Part shown: positions 26,791-35,652 of the stretch, in pieces
How positions within the stretch are numbered: position 1 is the first letter of the stretch
Layout of the letters: every line of letters starts with the position of its first letter
Source: Bacteroidota bacterium
GTDB taxonomy: Bacteria; Bacteroidota; Bacteroidia; Bacteroidales; JAAUTT01
Length of the DNA stretch: 64,000 nucleotides
Reading direction: 5' to 3'
Assembly: GCA_021779665.1 (NCBI GenBank)
Contig: JAJYAG010000012.1
Location: forward strand, 1-64,000
Translations under genes and position numbers: made by a program
The notes under the pieces: model-generated
What the model saw: only the letters and a program-made list of their open reading frames with translations
Told to the model about the DNA's origin: nothing
Database searches by the model: none

Positions 26791-28038
26791 ATGAACATAA
26801 AAAATATTATTATAACAGCTGTTTTATTGCTATCAGGGCTGGCAGGCAATGCACAGAACAATGTTAACTCTCCTTATACAATGTTTGGCATTGGCTATAT
26901 GGAACAGGGCGGGTTTGGCAGAAATAAAGCTATGGGAGGAGCAGGAATTTCTCTTGCTTCGGAATACTCACTGAACAATTTAAATCCGGCCTCTTACTCA
27001 TCTATCGATAGCTTGCATTTCTTTCTCGAAACCGGAATCAACACCATTTATTCAAGATTTAACTACCGGGCGCAAAAGCAAAACAGGGTTAACGCCAATT
27101 TTTCGTACCTGGCACTGGGATTCCGGATTACGAAATGGTGGACAAACAGTATCGGGTTGGCTCCTTACAGTAATATCGGCTATAGCATTGATACCCGCAA
27201 ACAGATTGAGGGAACTTCGTACTTTTCGGATATCCGGATAGATGGATCGGGAGGTCTTAACCAGTTTTACTGGGGAAATTCCTTCAGACTTCACCCTAAT
27301 TTTTCCATTGGCATTAATGCATCGTACTTATTTGGTTCAATATCCCAGGTTCAGAAAACAACCAATGGTTACATGAGTGGCGAAATGAAAGTTGAAGACG
27401 AATCGACTCTCCGGAACTTTTACTTTAACTATGGCGCGCAATACCATTTCCGCTTAAGCGAAAATATAAAAGGCTCCCTGGGAGCGGTTTACAGCAATAA
27501 AACCAAATTAAACTCAGATCATAATATTACGATCACAGATTTTGATAACGACACCCTGAGTTCTGAACTGACCCGGAAAAGCAATTTTTATATCCCCAGA
27601 ACTTTTGGATTTGGAGCATCCCTGAAAATGAAAGATAAACTTTTGCTGACTGGCGATTATACCCGGAATTACTGGTCGGGAATTAATAATAGCGAAACCG
27701 GAGTTAAGATGGTAAATAGCAATAATTTTGCATTTGGAATTGAATTTTTACCTTCGGTAAAGTTGGGTGCCAGCTATCTGCAGTCGGTAAAATACCGAAT
27801 GGGCTTTTATAACGAGAATTCTTACCTGAAAATAAATGGTCAGCAATTAAAGGATTACGGCATTACAGCCGGAGTAGGATTGCCTGTAAAAAAATCGAAA
27901 GCCTTTTTCAATATTGCTTTCTCAGCAGGGCTCAAAGGGAATACAAGTTCAAACTCCATCATCAACGAAACTTATTACAAAGTCCATTTGAATTTTACAC
28001 TGCTCGATTATTGGTTTAACCGAACAAAGTATGAATAA
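26791..28038 (+). CDS. FadL-like outer-membrane beta-barrel protein
   Basis: The 415-residue protein has a signal peptide (IIITAVLLLSGLAGNAQ) and the opening SPYTMFGIGYMEQGGFGRNKAMGGAGISLASEYSLNNLNPASY, typical of the OMPP1/FadL-like family in Bacteroidota. Alternating beta-strand patterns fill the rest of the protein. It follows the DUF4270 gene and is convergent with the SPOR-tailed gene. The family moves hydrophobic molecules or serves as an outer-membrane platform; here the role is unknown. The ending (LLDYWFNRTKYE) lacks a clear terminal aromatic, so barrel closure is slightly atypical. Confidence 0.75.
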   Translation: MNIKNIIITAVLLLSGLAGNAQNNVNSPYTMFGIGYMEQGGFGRNKAMGGAGISLASEYSLNNLNPASYSSIDSLHFFLETGINTIYSRFNYRAQKQNRVNANFSYLALGFRITKWWTNSIGLAPYSNIGYSIDTRKQIEGTSYFSDIRIDGSGGLNQFYWGNSFRLHPNFSIGINASYLFGSISQVQKTTNGYMSGEMKVEDESTLRNFYFNYGAQYHFRLSENIKGSLGAVYSNKTKLNSDHNITITDFDNDTLSSELTRKSNFYIPRTFGFGASLKMKDKLLLTGDYTRNYWSGINNSETGVKMVNSNNFAFGIEFLPSVKLGASYLQSVKYRMGFYNENSYLKINGQQLKDYGITAGVGLPVKKSKAFFNIAFSAGLKGNTSSNSIINETYYKVHLNFTLLDYWFNRTKYE

Positions 28039-28081
28039 TCCGGTTGGTAAAATTCTGGTATTAAGAGATAAGTGAAAACAA

Positions 28082-29908
28082 CTACTTCCGGTTGTGATTC
28101 TGAACAAGAAGTTCCTGGATTCGATCAGATCCGGAATATCCAACTATAAAACTGTCGGAAACCTTACATGCTTCTGCGACGTTCTTTGCTTCGTCATAAG
28201 TTGAATATTCCCCGATAATATATTTATACCAGTTATCTTCAAATGATTCGGCAACTTTCATATTGCCTTTGTATTTACTGCGTATTTCCGGTCGAGTTGC
28301 TGGTCGTCGGCTTGCCATAATCTGCACCCTGTAAACAACCTGATTATGTTCCCGGGTGTTTGAATTGAAAGCATATGTGGCTTTCTTTCCGGCTTCCGGT
28401 TCACCAAGTCCAATGGTTGGAATTTCCAGATCGGAGGTTGTATTCAGCACCAGTTTTGCAGGTTCATAGTTTTCACGGGACAAGGATATTTCCAGAGAAT
28501 CCCGAATTGGAACAATTATTTCCAGAAATCCTTCCGAATCGGTTACCCCGGAATGCTCAGTTAAGGAATTGTCCCGATATACAATCATTGCTGAAGAAAC
28601 AGGAATTTCGTTCACTTCATCAACAATTCTGACACGAACTGATTTTTTTACCTGAGCAAAGCTATAGATGTCATCACCCGAAACGTCATTATTTCTGTTT
28701 GATGAAAAATAACCTTGCCTTCCGGTTTTATCCATAATAAATCCAAAATCGTCGAATGATGAATTCAAAGGAGCCCCTAAGTTTTTTAAGGATGTGCTAT
28801 CGTCCAGATTAATCCTGAATATATCGTGTTCCCCCAGACCGCCTCTCCCGTTCGATGAAAAAAACAAAACATTGTCCCTGAAAAATGGAAAAATTTCATC
28901 TTCAATGGTATTAACCGATGGGCCCAAATTTTTAGGAGTTCCCCATTCTCCTTTTGAAAGAGAAACTGAATAAATATCGTACCCGCCAAATCCACCCGGC
29001 ATATCTGATGCAAAAAATAATGTTCTGCCATCCGGAGTCATGCAGGGTTGCGTATATGAATATTCTTCCTTCTGAAACGAAAGCAACCCGGAATTATGCC
29101 ACCCTGAGCTGTCGCAAGAAGCCATAAATAACTTAAAAGGAACTGTTCTGACTGTTTTCCGGTTGGTGTTATCGGGTAAATAATTCTGACTGAAGATTAC
29201 TTTTCTTTCCTGGTCATAAAACGATACCACTCCCTCATTAAACTGAGTTTTTATGCCTGTTACCAATCTTAAAGGCTTTGAATCGGGTTCATTAGGATCT
29301 TTCAGGTAGTAACGGCATATCATCCTGTTTTGCTTATCGCTCATATCCGACAGGAAAATAATACCTTCTTTATAAAACCTTGGACCAATCTCAGTAAGTG
29401 GCGAATTAAAAGTTAAAGGTTTAACATCATAAAATACCGAATCGCGATATAGCCCCGACATATTTTCAAGACTTCGGATGGCTTGGATGGCTTTTGTATC
29501 AGAAGGCTTTATTTTACGATAATACCTATACCATCTTAAAGCCTCGGGATACTTTAAATTACAGGATAAGGTTTGAGCAAACTGAAAAATATAATCGGAT
29601 TCAACATTAACAGAATCGGAGTAAATAGCTTTCCTGTACCAACTCTCAGCTTCATTTGTCCGGTTTGATAACCGGTATGAATTAGCTATTTTACAGATTA
29701 TATTTACATTACCGGTATCCTTCCGAAGGACATCTTTGTATAAATCAATGGCTTCGCCGTAATTGAGAATCTGAAAGTTCTCATCGGCCTTCCTGATCTT
29801 CTCATTATTGTTTTTAGAAAAAGATGATGGAACCTGGGATATTGCTTCTGTTAAGAAAACAATAACCAGCACACAAATAAAAATAAAACGTGATGCGAAA
29901 TTCATCAA
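28082..29908 (-). CDS. PorE-like TPR / beta-propeller / carboxypeptidase-like protein with C-terminal SPOR domain
   Basis: The 608-residue protein has a signal peptide ending near TEAISQ and TPR-like helices at about 35-150 (NYGEAIDLYKDVLRKDTGNVN, KYPEALRWYRYYRKI). A PD40-type propeller at about 165-420 has repeats such as TLFFASDMPGGFGGYDIYSV and VLFFSSNGRGGLGEHDIFRI. A carboxypeptidase-like domain is at about 425-500, and a C-terminal SPOR domain from about 525 (VYRVQIMASRRPATRPEI, WYKYIIGEYSTYDEAKNVAEAC). PorE (PG1058) of the type IX secretion system has the same order but ends in an OmpA domain. SPOR also binds peptidoglycan, so an anchoring role is plausible with a swapped anchor. Membership of the secretion machinery is inference. 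Confidence 0.85.
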   Translation of the reverse strand: MMNFASRFIFICVLVIVFLTEAISQVPSSFSKNNNEKIRKADENFQILNYGEAIDLYKDVLRKDTGNVNIICKIANSYRLSNRTNEAESWYRKAIYSDSVNVESDYIFQFAQTLSCNLKYPEALRWYRYYRKIKPSDTKAIQAIRSLENMSGLYRDSVFYDVKPLTFNSPLTEIGPRFYKEGIIFLSDMSDKQNRMICRYYLKDPNEPDSKPLRLVTGIKTQFNEGVVSFYDQERKVIFSQNYLPDNTNRKTVRTVPFKLFMASCDSSGWHNSGLLSFQKEEYSYTQPCMTPDGRTLFFASDMPGGFGGYDIYSVSLSKGEWGTPKNLGPSVNTIEDEIFPFFRDNVLFFSSNGRGGLGEHDIFRINLDDSTSLKNLGAPLNSSFDDFGFIMDKTGRQGYFSSNRNNDVSGDDIYSFAQVKKSVRVRIVDEVNEIPVSSAMIVYRDNSLTEHSGVTDSEGFLEIIVPIRDSLEISLSRENYEPAKLVLNTTSDLEIPTIGLGEPEAGKKATYAFNSNTREHNQVVYRVQIMASRRPATRPEIRSKYKGNMKVAESFEDNWYKYIIGEYSTYDEAKNVAEACKVSDSFIVGYSGSDRIQELLVQNHNRK

Positions 29909-30197
29909 TCTCTATTCTTGTATTGAGAGAGGTTACGCAATATATCCAAAGAAGTTGAGATAACTAATTGTGATATTGATAAAAACTATTTAGAAGCGTT
30001 TTAAATTGTCTTATTCTTTGATAAATATTTAAAAGGACTGATTACTTTTTTACATAACTAAGATTAATGTTCAAATATCTGAGTGATTTTTAACCCGAAA
30101 GATGAGAGAATAGGATGATGCCAAACTATTTAAAAGCCAACTAAAAGAAACTCACCAATCATTTATAACTTTTATTTTTAACCTTAAATTTTACATT

Positions 30198-30926
30198 ATG
30201 GCAACACTTTTTCACCGGATTAAGGCTAACCTTTATGACAATTACCTTACTGAAAACCCAAATGATTTTGCTGCCCGTGTCATTTCCGAAAGGACACTAA
30301 ATATTTCGGAAATCTGTCAAGCGGCTGTAAGCCGCGGTAGTGCTGATGGTACTCCTCAGGAAATGGAACACAAAGTAAAGCTGTTTCTTAAAGAAATGGC
30401 TTACCAGCTATGCGACGGTTACTCGGTTAACACAGGGTACTTCACAGCCGGCGCACAAATAAGAGGCGTTTTCGATTCAGCAACAGAACAATTTAATCCT
30501 GAAAAACATTCCATTAATTTCCTTTTTAATCAAGGCGACCTTTTGAGAAAAGAAATTCCCGGCATCCAGGTTGAAATTCTTGGTGTGGCGGATAGCTCTC
30601 TTTTTATTGCTCAGGTAACAGATGTCAAAACCGGAGCAATTAACGATATTATCACACCTAACCGGAATCTGAAAATTAATGGCAGTAAGTTAAAAATACA
30701 AGGCAACTCAACTACCGGAATATACTTTATTAATCAGGCTTCGCAGGAAAGGATAATCATCGACCCTACTGATATTGTTACAAATAATCCTTCGGAAATT
30801 ATCATAATTGTACCACCTCTTACGGCAGGTACATATAAATTGCAAATAACAACCCAGTTTAGTGGAAATGTGCCTTTAAAAGAACCCAGAACCACAACAT
30901 TTGACAAAATTCTTACCGTTCAATAA
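30198..30926 (+). CDS. HU/IHF-like DNA-binding domain plus DUF4469 protein
   Basis: The 242-residue protein has an HU-like N-terminal domain at about 1-120 (FHRIKANLYDNYLTENPNDF, ISEICQAAVSRG, MAYQLCDGYSVNTGYFTAGAQIRG). A beta-sandwich C-terminal domain of DUF4469 type lies at about 130-240 (LKINGSKLKIQGNSTTGIYFI, PSEIIIIVPPLTAGTYKLQITTQFSG). The family is common in Bacteroidota in many copies; its function is unknown beyond likely DNA or chromatin binding. It has a 289-bp upstream gap with no clear promoter match, and the foldback element and small-RNA candidates follow. No signal peptide, so cytoplasmic. Confidence 0.88.
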   Translation: MATLFHRIKANLYDNYLTENPNDFAARVISERTLNISEICQAAVSRGSADGTPQEMEHKVKLFLKEMAYQLCDGYSVNTGYFTAGAQIRGVFDSATEQFNPEKHSINFLFNQGDLLRKEIPGIQVEILGVADSSLFIAQVTDVKTGAINDIITPNRNLKINGSKLKIQGNSTTGIYFINQASQERIIIDPTDIVTNNPSEIIIIVPPLTAGTYKLQITTQFSGNVPLKEPRTTTFDKILTVQ

Positions 30927-30949
30927 TTGTGTTAGTGAGGCGATAATAC

Positions 30950-31004
30950 TCTCGTGACCATTACACAACATCTGTTGTGCCGGTCGCGAGGGTACCTTCG
31001 CGAC
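30950..31004. repeat. REP-like foldback element with alternative stems
   Basis: CTCGTGACC near 30950 can pair with GGTCGCGAG at 30982-30990, enclosing an inner hairpin CACAAC / GTTGTG. The same GTCGCGA can instead pair with TCGCGAC at 30998-31004. The two pairings exclude each other. No T-run follows, so it is not a plain terminator. There is only one copy in the window. Confidence 0.45.
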
Positions 31005-31082
31005 TGACACGAAAATGCCCTTGCAGGTAACACGATAATGAGATAAGCCAGTTCAGAAGGCTTTCCTCATATTGATATTAAA

Positions 31083-31190
31083 ACCTACTTTGAATTTTTA
31101 CGTAATATTGTACGCAAAACATTCACATAATCATACAAAATGCTTTGTTGAAGCATTAGAAAGACGAATCTGTGAAGCTTCGTCTTTTTT
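31083..31190 (+). ncRNA. candidate small RNA A
   Basis: No ORF spans this stretch. A conserved block ACCTACTTTGAATTTTTACGTA at its start is shared with candidate B, and CTTTCCT occurs about 22 bases before it in both. A hairpin (AATGCTT / AAGCATT) follows, then a perfect terminator stem AAGACGAA / TTCGTCTT with loop TCTGTGAAGC and a T6 run. The block may include a -7 box (TACTTTG), so the transcript start is a guess. Sequence 31191-31387 shows nothing else I can name. Confidence 0.55.
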
Positions 31191-31387
31191 ATCACTTGTT
31201 TTTAGCGCCTCAACATCAAAAATTCCTTAAAAGATATGTTTTCTTTTACTCCTTGATATATGATTAGTCGTGATTGTAATTAAAAAATCCGGCAAAGTAA
31301 AAATGATTTTTATTGTGCAATTAAGCTTCCCTATTCAGGGATAACCTAGATTTACCAGGGAGTCTTTCCTTTCTAATAAAAAATAGA

Positions 31388-31482
31388 ACCTATTCTGAAT
31401 TCCTACGTAGTAAGAATCACAATATTCAAACAACGCTTCTTTGAAGCAAAAAAAGACGAATCTGTGAAGCTTCGTCTTTTTT
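31388..31482 (+). ncRNA. candidate small RNA B, homologue of A
   Basis: It opens with ACCTATTCTGAATTCCTACGTA, matching candidate A in 18 of 22 positions. A short hairpin (GCTTC / GAAGC) occupies the same place as A's first hairpin, with a different sequence. It ends in a perfect 10-bp stem AAAAGACGAA / TTCGTCTTTT with the identical loop TCTGTGAAGC and a T-run. About 300 bases separate the two copies, suggesting tandem duplication. The gap 31483-31668 up to the receiver gene holds no recognisable element. Confidence 0.55.
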
Positions 31483-31668
31483 GTTATGACCCTAAAATCA
31501 AGAGTCGGCGCTTCTTATCGAAAAGAAAACCTAATTTATTACATATTAAATAAAAGAAATAAAATGAGATTTAATTAATACCAATCATTTATACACAATT
31601 AATTTATGGGAACAATTTCTATCGCTTAGCCGTTTAATATATTTAACTCAACCCAAAACTTATGTGAT

Positions 31669-32082
31669 TTGGAAGAGGAAGAGGTATTGATAGTAGAAGA
31701 TGACCCTGATATTCAGCTATTGCTTGAGTCGGTTTTTGATTTTTACAAAATTCATCATTTTTCGGTTGGTACAATAGCCTTAGCCAAGCAAAGACTGGAA
31801 AACTCAATACCCGAACTTATCGTTCTTGATAATTGCCTGCCAGATGGTAAGGGTTTGGATTTTATTGATTTTTTATATGAGAATTTCCCTTGTATCAGGA
31901 TTGTATTATACACCGGGGATTATGTGGATATTAATCAAAGAAACTTAGAGGGAAAAATCCTCCTGTATGCCCCAAAACCTTCACTTAACCCGATTTTTGA
32001 GACGATTGAAAACAGAAAGAATTGGCCTAGTTGTGCGGAACTATACAAATGTTTTCCTCAGTCCTGCCCTAAATTCGAATAA
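31669..32082 (+). CDS. stand-alone receiver-domain protein
   Basis: The 137-residue protein is a single receiver domain: LIVEDDPDIQLLLESVF with the acidic pair, the phospho-acceptor in LIVLDNCLPDGKGLDFI, threonine in VLYTGD and lysine in YAPKPS. It has no output domain. The start is a TTG at 31669, because no ATG or GTG lies in frame close by. The C-terminal tail is cysteine-containing (CAELYKCFPQSCPKF), which is unusual. It is convergent with the hybrid kinase gene 10 bases away and could be a phosphate sink or relay for it. Confidence 0.8.
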   Translation: MEEEEVLIVEDDPDIQLLLESVFDFYKIHHFSVGTIALAKQRLENSIPELIVLDNCLPDGKGLDFIDFLYENFPCIRIVLYTGDYVDINQRNLEGKILLYAPKPSLNPIFETIENRKNWPSCAELYKCFPQSCPKFE

Positions 32083-32092
32083 AAAGCCAACC

Positions 32093-35000
32093 TCACTTAA
32101 ATAGTTTTTTTAACAGAACATTCTTATCAACCGGCTTCGAAATGTAATCGTTACAACCGGCTTCAACAGCCAAAAGTTCATCACTATGCATCGCATAGGC
32201 AGTCTGTGCGATAATATGAACCTTGCGGTCCTCCTTTCTGATAGTTTTTACAACTTCGAGACCATTCATATCCGGCAGCCCTATATCCATCAGGATAACT
32301 TCAGGTCTGAAACTTCTGAATAAAAGAAGTGCTTCCTGGCCCGTTTGAGCCACTTTAAAATTCTCTCCCTGTATACCTATTATTTCTTTATACATTTGAA
32401 TACATACCTGGTCGTCTTCCACTAAAAGTATTTTCCTGGCTTTCTTGTCCCCAATTTTATAACTTCCAGGGTTATCCTGTTTAGGCAGTAGCCCTGTTTC
32501 GAAAGGTAAATAAAAAATAAAATGAGTTCCTTTTCCCTTTTCCGATTCGAAGTAAATATCACCGCCCATTGTGGTAACCAGCTTTTTTACAATAGAGAGC
32601 CCTAATCCTGTACCTCCGTAAATATTAGAAATATTTTCTTCAGCCTGAACAAAACGTTTAAACACTAAATTGTGTTTCTCAGGCGCAATGCCTATACCCG
32701 TATCGGATACAGTAAAAAATATTTTCCCATCCTTAATTTCGAGAAAACCAAAAGTAATACTACCCTCTGCTGTAAATTTAACCGCATTATCAAGCAGATT
32801 TATAAAAATCTGATTTAACCTGTTGCCATCGTGGTTCAGATATAAATTATCCGCTGAATTTTTAAGTTCCAGCAGGATAGAGTTTTTACCTTTGTCATCC
32901 AGCTTTTTTCTGAATAATTCAAACAATCCTGATAAATTATCATGTAAGCTAAACGGGACCTTGTACAAAGTAAGCTGATCTGTTTCTAATTTTGACAGAT
33001 CGAGAATATCGTTAATAATCTGCATCAGACTTTCTGCACTTTTATTGATGAGCCGGCCAAATTTCTCTTTTTCTTTATCAGAATACTCTTTTTCACTTAT
33101 AAGTAAACCTGTAAATCCAAGTATTCCGTTCAACGGAGTTCGAATTTCATGACTCATATTTGCCAGGAATGCCGATTTTAAGCGATCGTTTTCTTCTGCC
33201 TTTTCTTTTGCCTTAACCATTTCCCTGAAAAGCTCTTTTTTCTCAGTTATATCGTGCACAATAGAATAGAGATAATCCTTTCCGTTAAGTTCCACATTGT
33301 TGCTAAATATTTCAACATCTCTAATTGTACCGTCGGCAAGCCGGTGCTTAAACTCAAAATACCCTTTGCCCTGGCGCCTGGTATCATCCATGAATTTTTT
33401 TATTTCTTCACCCGGCATAATATTTATATCACTTACGAACAACCCTTTCAGTTGCTCAATTGAGTAACCGTAAAAATCGGCCGCTGCCTGATTTGCATTT
33501 ATGATAGCCCCGTCCTGGCCTGAAATCAATAAATGCACTACCGAATGGTTTTCAAAAAGTTTTCTGAATTGTTCTTCGCTTTCTCTCAGCAATTTTTCTG
33601 CTTCAACCTGCTCGGTCATGTCCATAACTGTGGATACCATTATATTCTGCTCGTAAAGAGGTATATTAACGGCATTTATAATAGCCTTTGAACCATCCTT
33701 TCGGGTTGCAGTTATATTCTCCCAATGCAATTTTTTAGGGTCGCCGGAATTCATATCATTTATTACCCTGGTCATTAACTCCTGTCGGTATACCGGGTCA
33801 GGATAAACGTGTTCGAAAAATGACGCAACATCTTTAATCTCATCGGAACTCCAACCGTAAATCTCTTCGAATTTACGATTCATATAGAAGGCCTTCCCTT
33901 CATCTATTTTATTAATTGCAACACCAATCGGAATAGAATCCAGCACTTTTTCAATAAATACGCTTTTCTCTCTTAATTCCAGTTCAATTAACTTTCGCTC
34001 GGTAATATCCATCATTATCCCCCGCAGCTTCACAGGGTTATCTCCCACAATTTCAACTGAAATAACATCTCTGAACCAGCGGTAGTTACCTTCCCGGTTA
34101 ATAATCCTGAACTCGGCGGTTTGAGTTTTCTTTTGTGAGATGGCATCAAGAAAGTGTTGATTTACAAAATCCCTGTCATCGGGATGAATTTTTTTTATTC
34201 TGAATTCTAAATTACGCCATTCCGCGGGAGACCAGCCTGTTTTGTTAGTCAACTGCGGAGCTATATATGTAGGTTCCTGGTTAATCACATCATATTCCCA
34301 TGCAACATTTTCAGTAGTTTCTACCATCTCCCGGTATCTGGATTCACTCCTTTCAAGTAGTTCCTGCTTAACTCTCTTTTCGGTTTCATCCCGAAAAACC
34401 ACAACAACTCCTATTATGTTCCCAACCTCATCAACTATGGGGGAAGCACTGTCGGAAATGGGAATTTGAAGGCCATCTCTCCTTAATAACATCGTGTGTT
34501 CTGCTAATCCTATTGTTGAACCAGAGCCTAACGCCTTTGAAATTAAGGACTCTGCAACCTTGTTTGATTCTTCATTAAAGATTTCGAAACAATCCTTAAA
34601 ATAGCGATTCCTGACCTCCGCTTCCCTCCATCCGGTGAGTCGTTCAGCTTCAGGGTTCATTTGCTTTACCTTTCCCTGGTTATCAGTTGTAATTACTGCA
34701 TCCCCAATACTGTAAAAGGTGGCCCTGAAAAGAGTTTCAGCATCTTTAATAGCCTGCAATGCTGCAAGCCTTTTCTCCGTGTTATCAAATAAGATAGCTA
34801 TTAAAACAAAGGTAAGGGGGAACACCAATATCACCGGAACCCAGATAGCCTTTATCACAGATAATCCGTGTGGCCAGGGAAATAACAGCTGGCACAACAG
34901 CATCAGTATATGCACTGATACTCCAATAATAAAGAAAACCGGAATATTAATACTCTCCGGGCTTCTGCTGTACAATCTTCTAAAAAACAGACCAGATAAG

Positions 35001-35329
35001 CAGCAAACAACAATTGTTGAGACTCCTGCCCATACTCCTGGCCCACCAATGATCAATCTATATGTTCCGGCAATGATCATTGAGATCAAAGCCGATATGC
35101 CTCCCCCGAAAAATCCTGAAAGCGTTAATATTACAGACCTGCCATCAAAGATAACTCCCGGTTCGAAAACAAAAGGAATCATCATTCCAAGAATGGCTGT
35201 TCCTCCAAACCAAAAGCCTGAAATATATCCGAAAATGAGGGGGTGCCTTCTGCGAATTCTTATTAATATCCCATAAAAAGCCGATAATGTAATAAGTAGT
35301 GCAGCATTATTAAAAAGGTCCACAAACAT
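32093..35329 (-). CDS. multi-PAS hybrid histidine kinase with 5TM-LYT sensor
   Basis: The 1078-residue protein begins with a 5TM-5TMR_LYT-like membrane sensor at about 1-185 (ALLITLSAFYGILIRIRRRHP, VILTLSGFFGGGISALISMIIAGTYRLIIGG). Four PAS domains follow at about 195-700 (DAVITTDNQGKVKQMNPEAERLTGW, IGVAINKIDEGKAFYMNRKF and others). A HisKA domain has FLANMSHEIRTPLNGILGF, then HATPase_c (NLLDNAVKFT, DTGIGIAPEKH, GGTGLGLSIVKKLV), and a C-terminal receiver (ILLVEDDQVCIQMYKEI, VILMDIGLPDMNG, YISKPVDKNVLL). There is no DNA-binding output, so its receiver must pass phosphate to an Hpt protein or act alone. It is next to the stand-alone receiver. Confidence 0.93.
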   Translation of the reverse strand: MFVDLFNNAALLITLSAFYGILIRIRRRHPLIFGYISGFWFGGTAILGMMIPFVFEPGVIFDGRSVILTLSGFFGGGISALISMIIAGTYRLIIGGPGVWAGVSTIVVCCLSGLFFRRLYSRSPESINIPVFFIIGVSVHILMLLCQLLFPWPHGLSVIKAIWVPVILVFPLTFVLIAILFDNTEKRLAALQAIKDAETLFRATFYSIGDAVITTDNQGKVKQMNPEAERLTGWREAEVRNRYFKDCFEIFNEESNKVAESLISKALGSGSTIGLAEHTMLLRRDGLQIPISDSASPIVDEVGNIIGVVVVFRDETEKRVKQELLERSESRYREMVETTENVAWEYDVINQEPTYIAPQLTNKTGWSPAEWRNLEFRIKKIHPDDRDFVNQHFLDAISQKKTQTAEFRIINREGNYRWFRDVISVEIVGDNPVKLRGIMMDITERKLIELELREKSVFIEKVLDSIPIGVAINKIDEGKAFYMNRKFEEIYGWSSDEIKDVASFFEHVYPDPVYRQELMTRVINDMNSGDPKKLHWENITATRKDGSKAIINAVNIPLYEQNIMVSTVMDMTEQVEAEKLLRESEEQFRKLFENHSVVHLLISGQDGAIINANQAAADFYGYSIEQLKGLFVSDINIMPGEEIKKFMDDTRRQGKGYFEFKHRLADGTIRDVEIFSNNVELNGKDYLYSIVHDITEKKELFREMVKAKEKAEENDRLKSAFLANMSHEIRTPLNGILGFTGLLISEKEYSDKEKEKFGRLINKSAESLMQIINDILDLSKLETDQLTLYKVPFSLHDNLSGLFELFRKKLDDKGKNSILLELKNSADNLYLNHDGNRLNQIFINLLDNAVKFTAEGSITFGFLEIKDGKIFFTVSDTGIGIAPEKHNLVFKRFVQAEENISNIYGGTGLGLSIVKKLVTTMGGDIYFESEKGKGTHFIFYLPFETGLLPKQDNPGSYKIGDKKARKILLVEDDQVCIQMYKEIIGIQGENFKVAQTGQEALLLFRSFRPEVILMDIGLPDMNGLEVVKTIRKEDRKVHIIAQTAYAMHSDELLAVEAGCNDYISKPVDKNVLLKKLFK

Positions 35330-35579
35330 AGCGTCAACTTTTAGTTCGGATAACGAAGAAATACCTATAACTCTATATGTATTAACTTTTATGCTTATGG
35401 AAATTTACTATTTTCCATAGAAAGAAACAATGGTATATCTGGAAATAATTCGGTGTTAGTGAGTATTGGAAAAAGGAACGTCAATTAAGTTTTCACATGG
35501 GTATAAATTATAATCATTTACTATTCCCTGAACGAAACAGCATCTATACAAATTATTGATTTCTGTTTCAATTATTAAA

Positions 35580-35619
35580 CAAACAATTAACTGAGATTTT
35601 TTTCTCAGTTAATTGTTTG
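35580..35619 (-). terminator. long perfect hairpin after the SiaC-like gene
   Basis: Arms CAAACAATTAACTGAGA and TCTCAGTTAATTGTTTG pair perfectly over 17 bp around a T6 loop. It lies 33 bases past the stop of the SiaC-like gene on the minus strand. The following T-content is weak (TTTAATAATT), so terminator function is likely but not certain. The rest of the 35330-35652 gap shows no other structure. Confidence 0.6.
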
Positions 35620-35652
35620 AATTATTTTATATGTATGGATTTATTTCAGACC

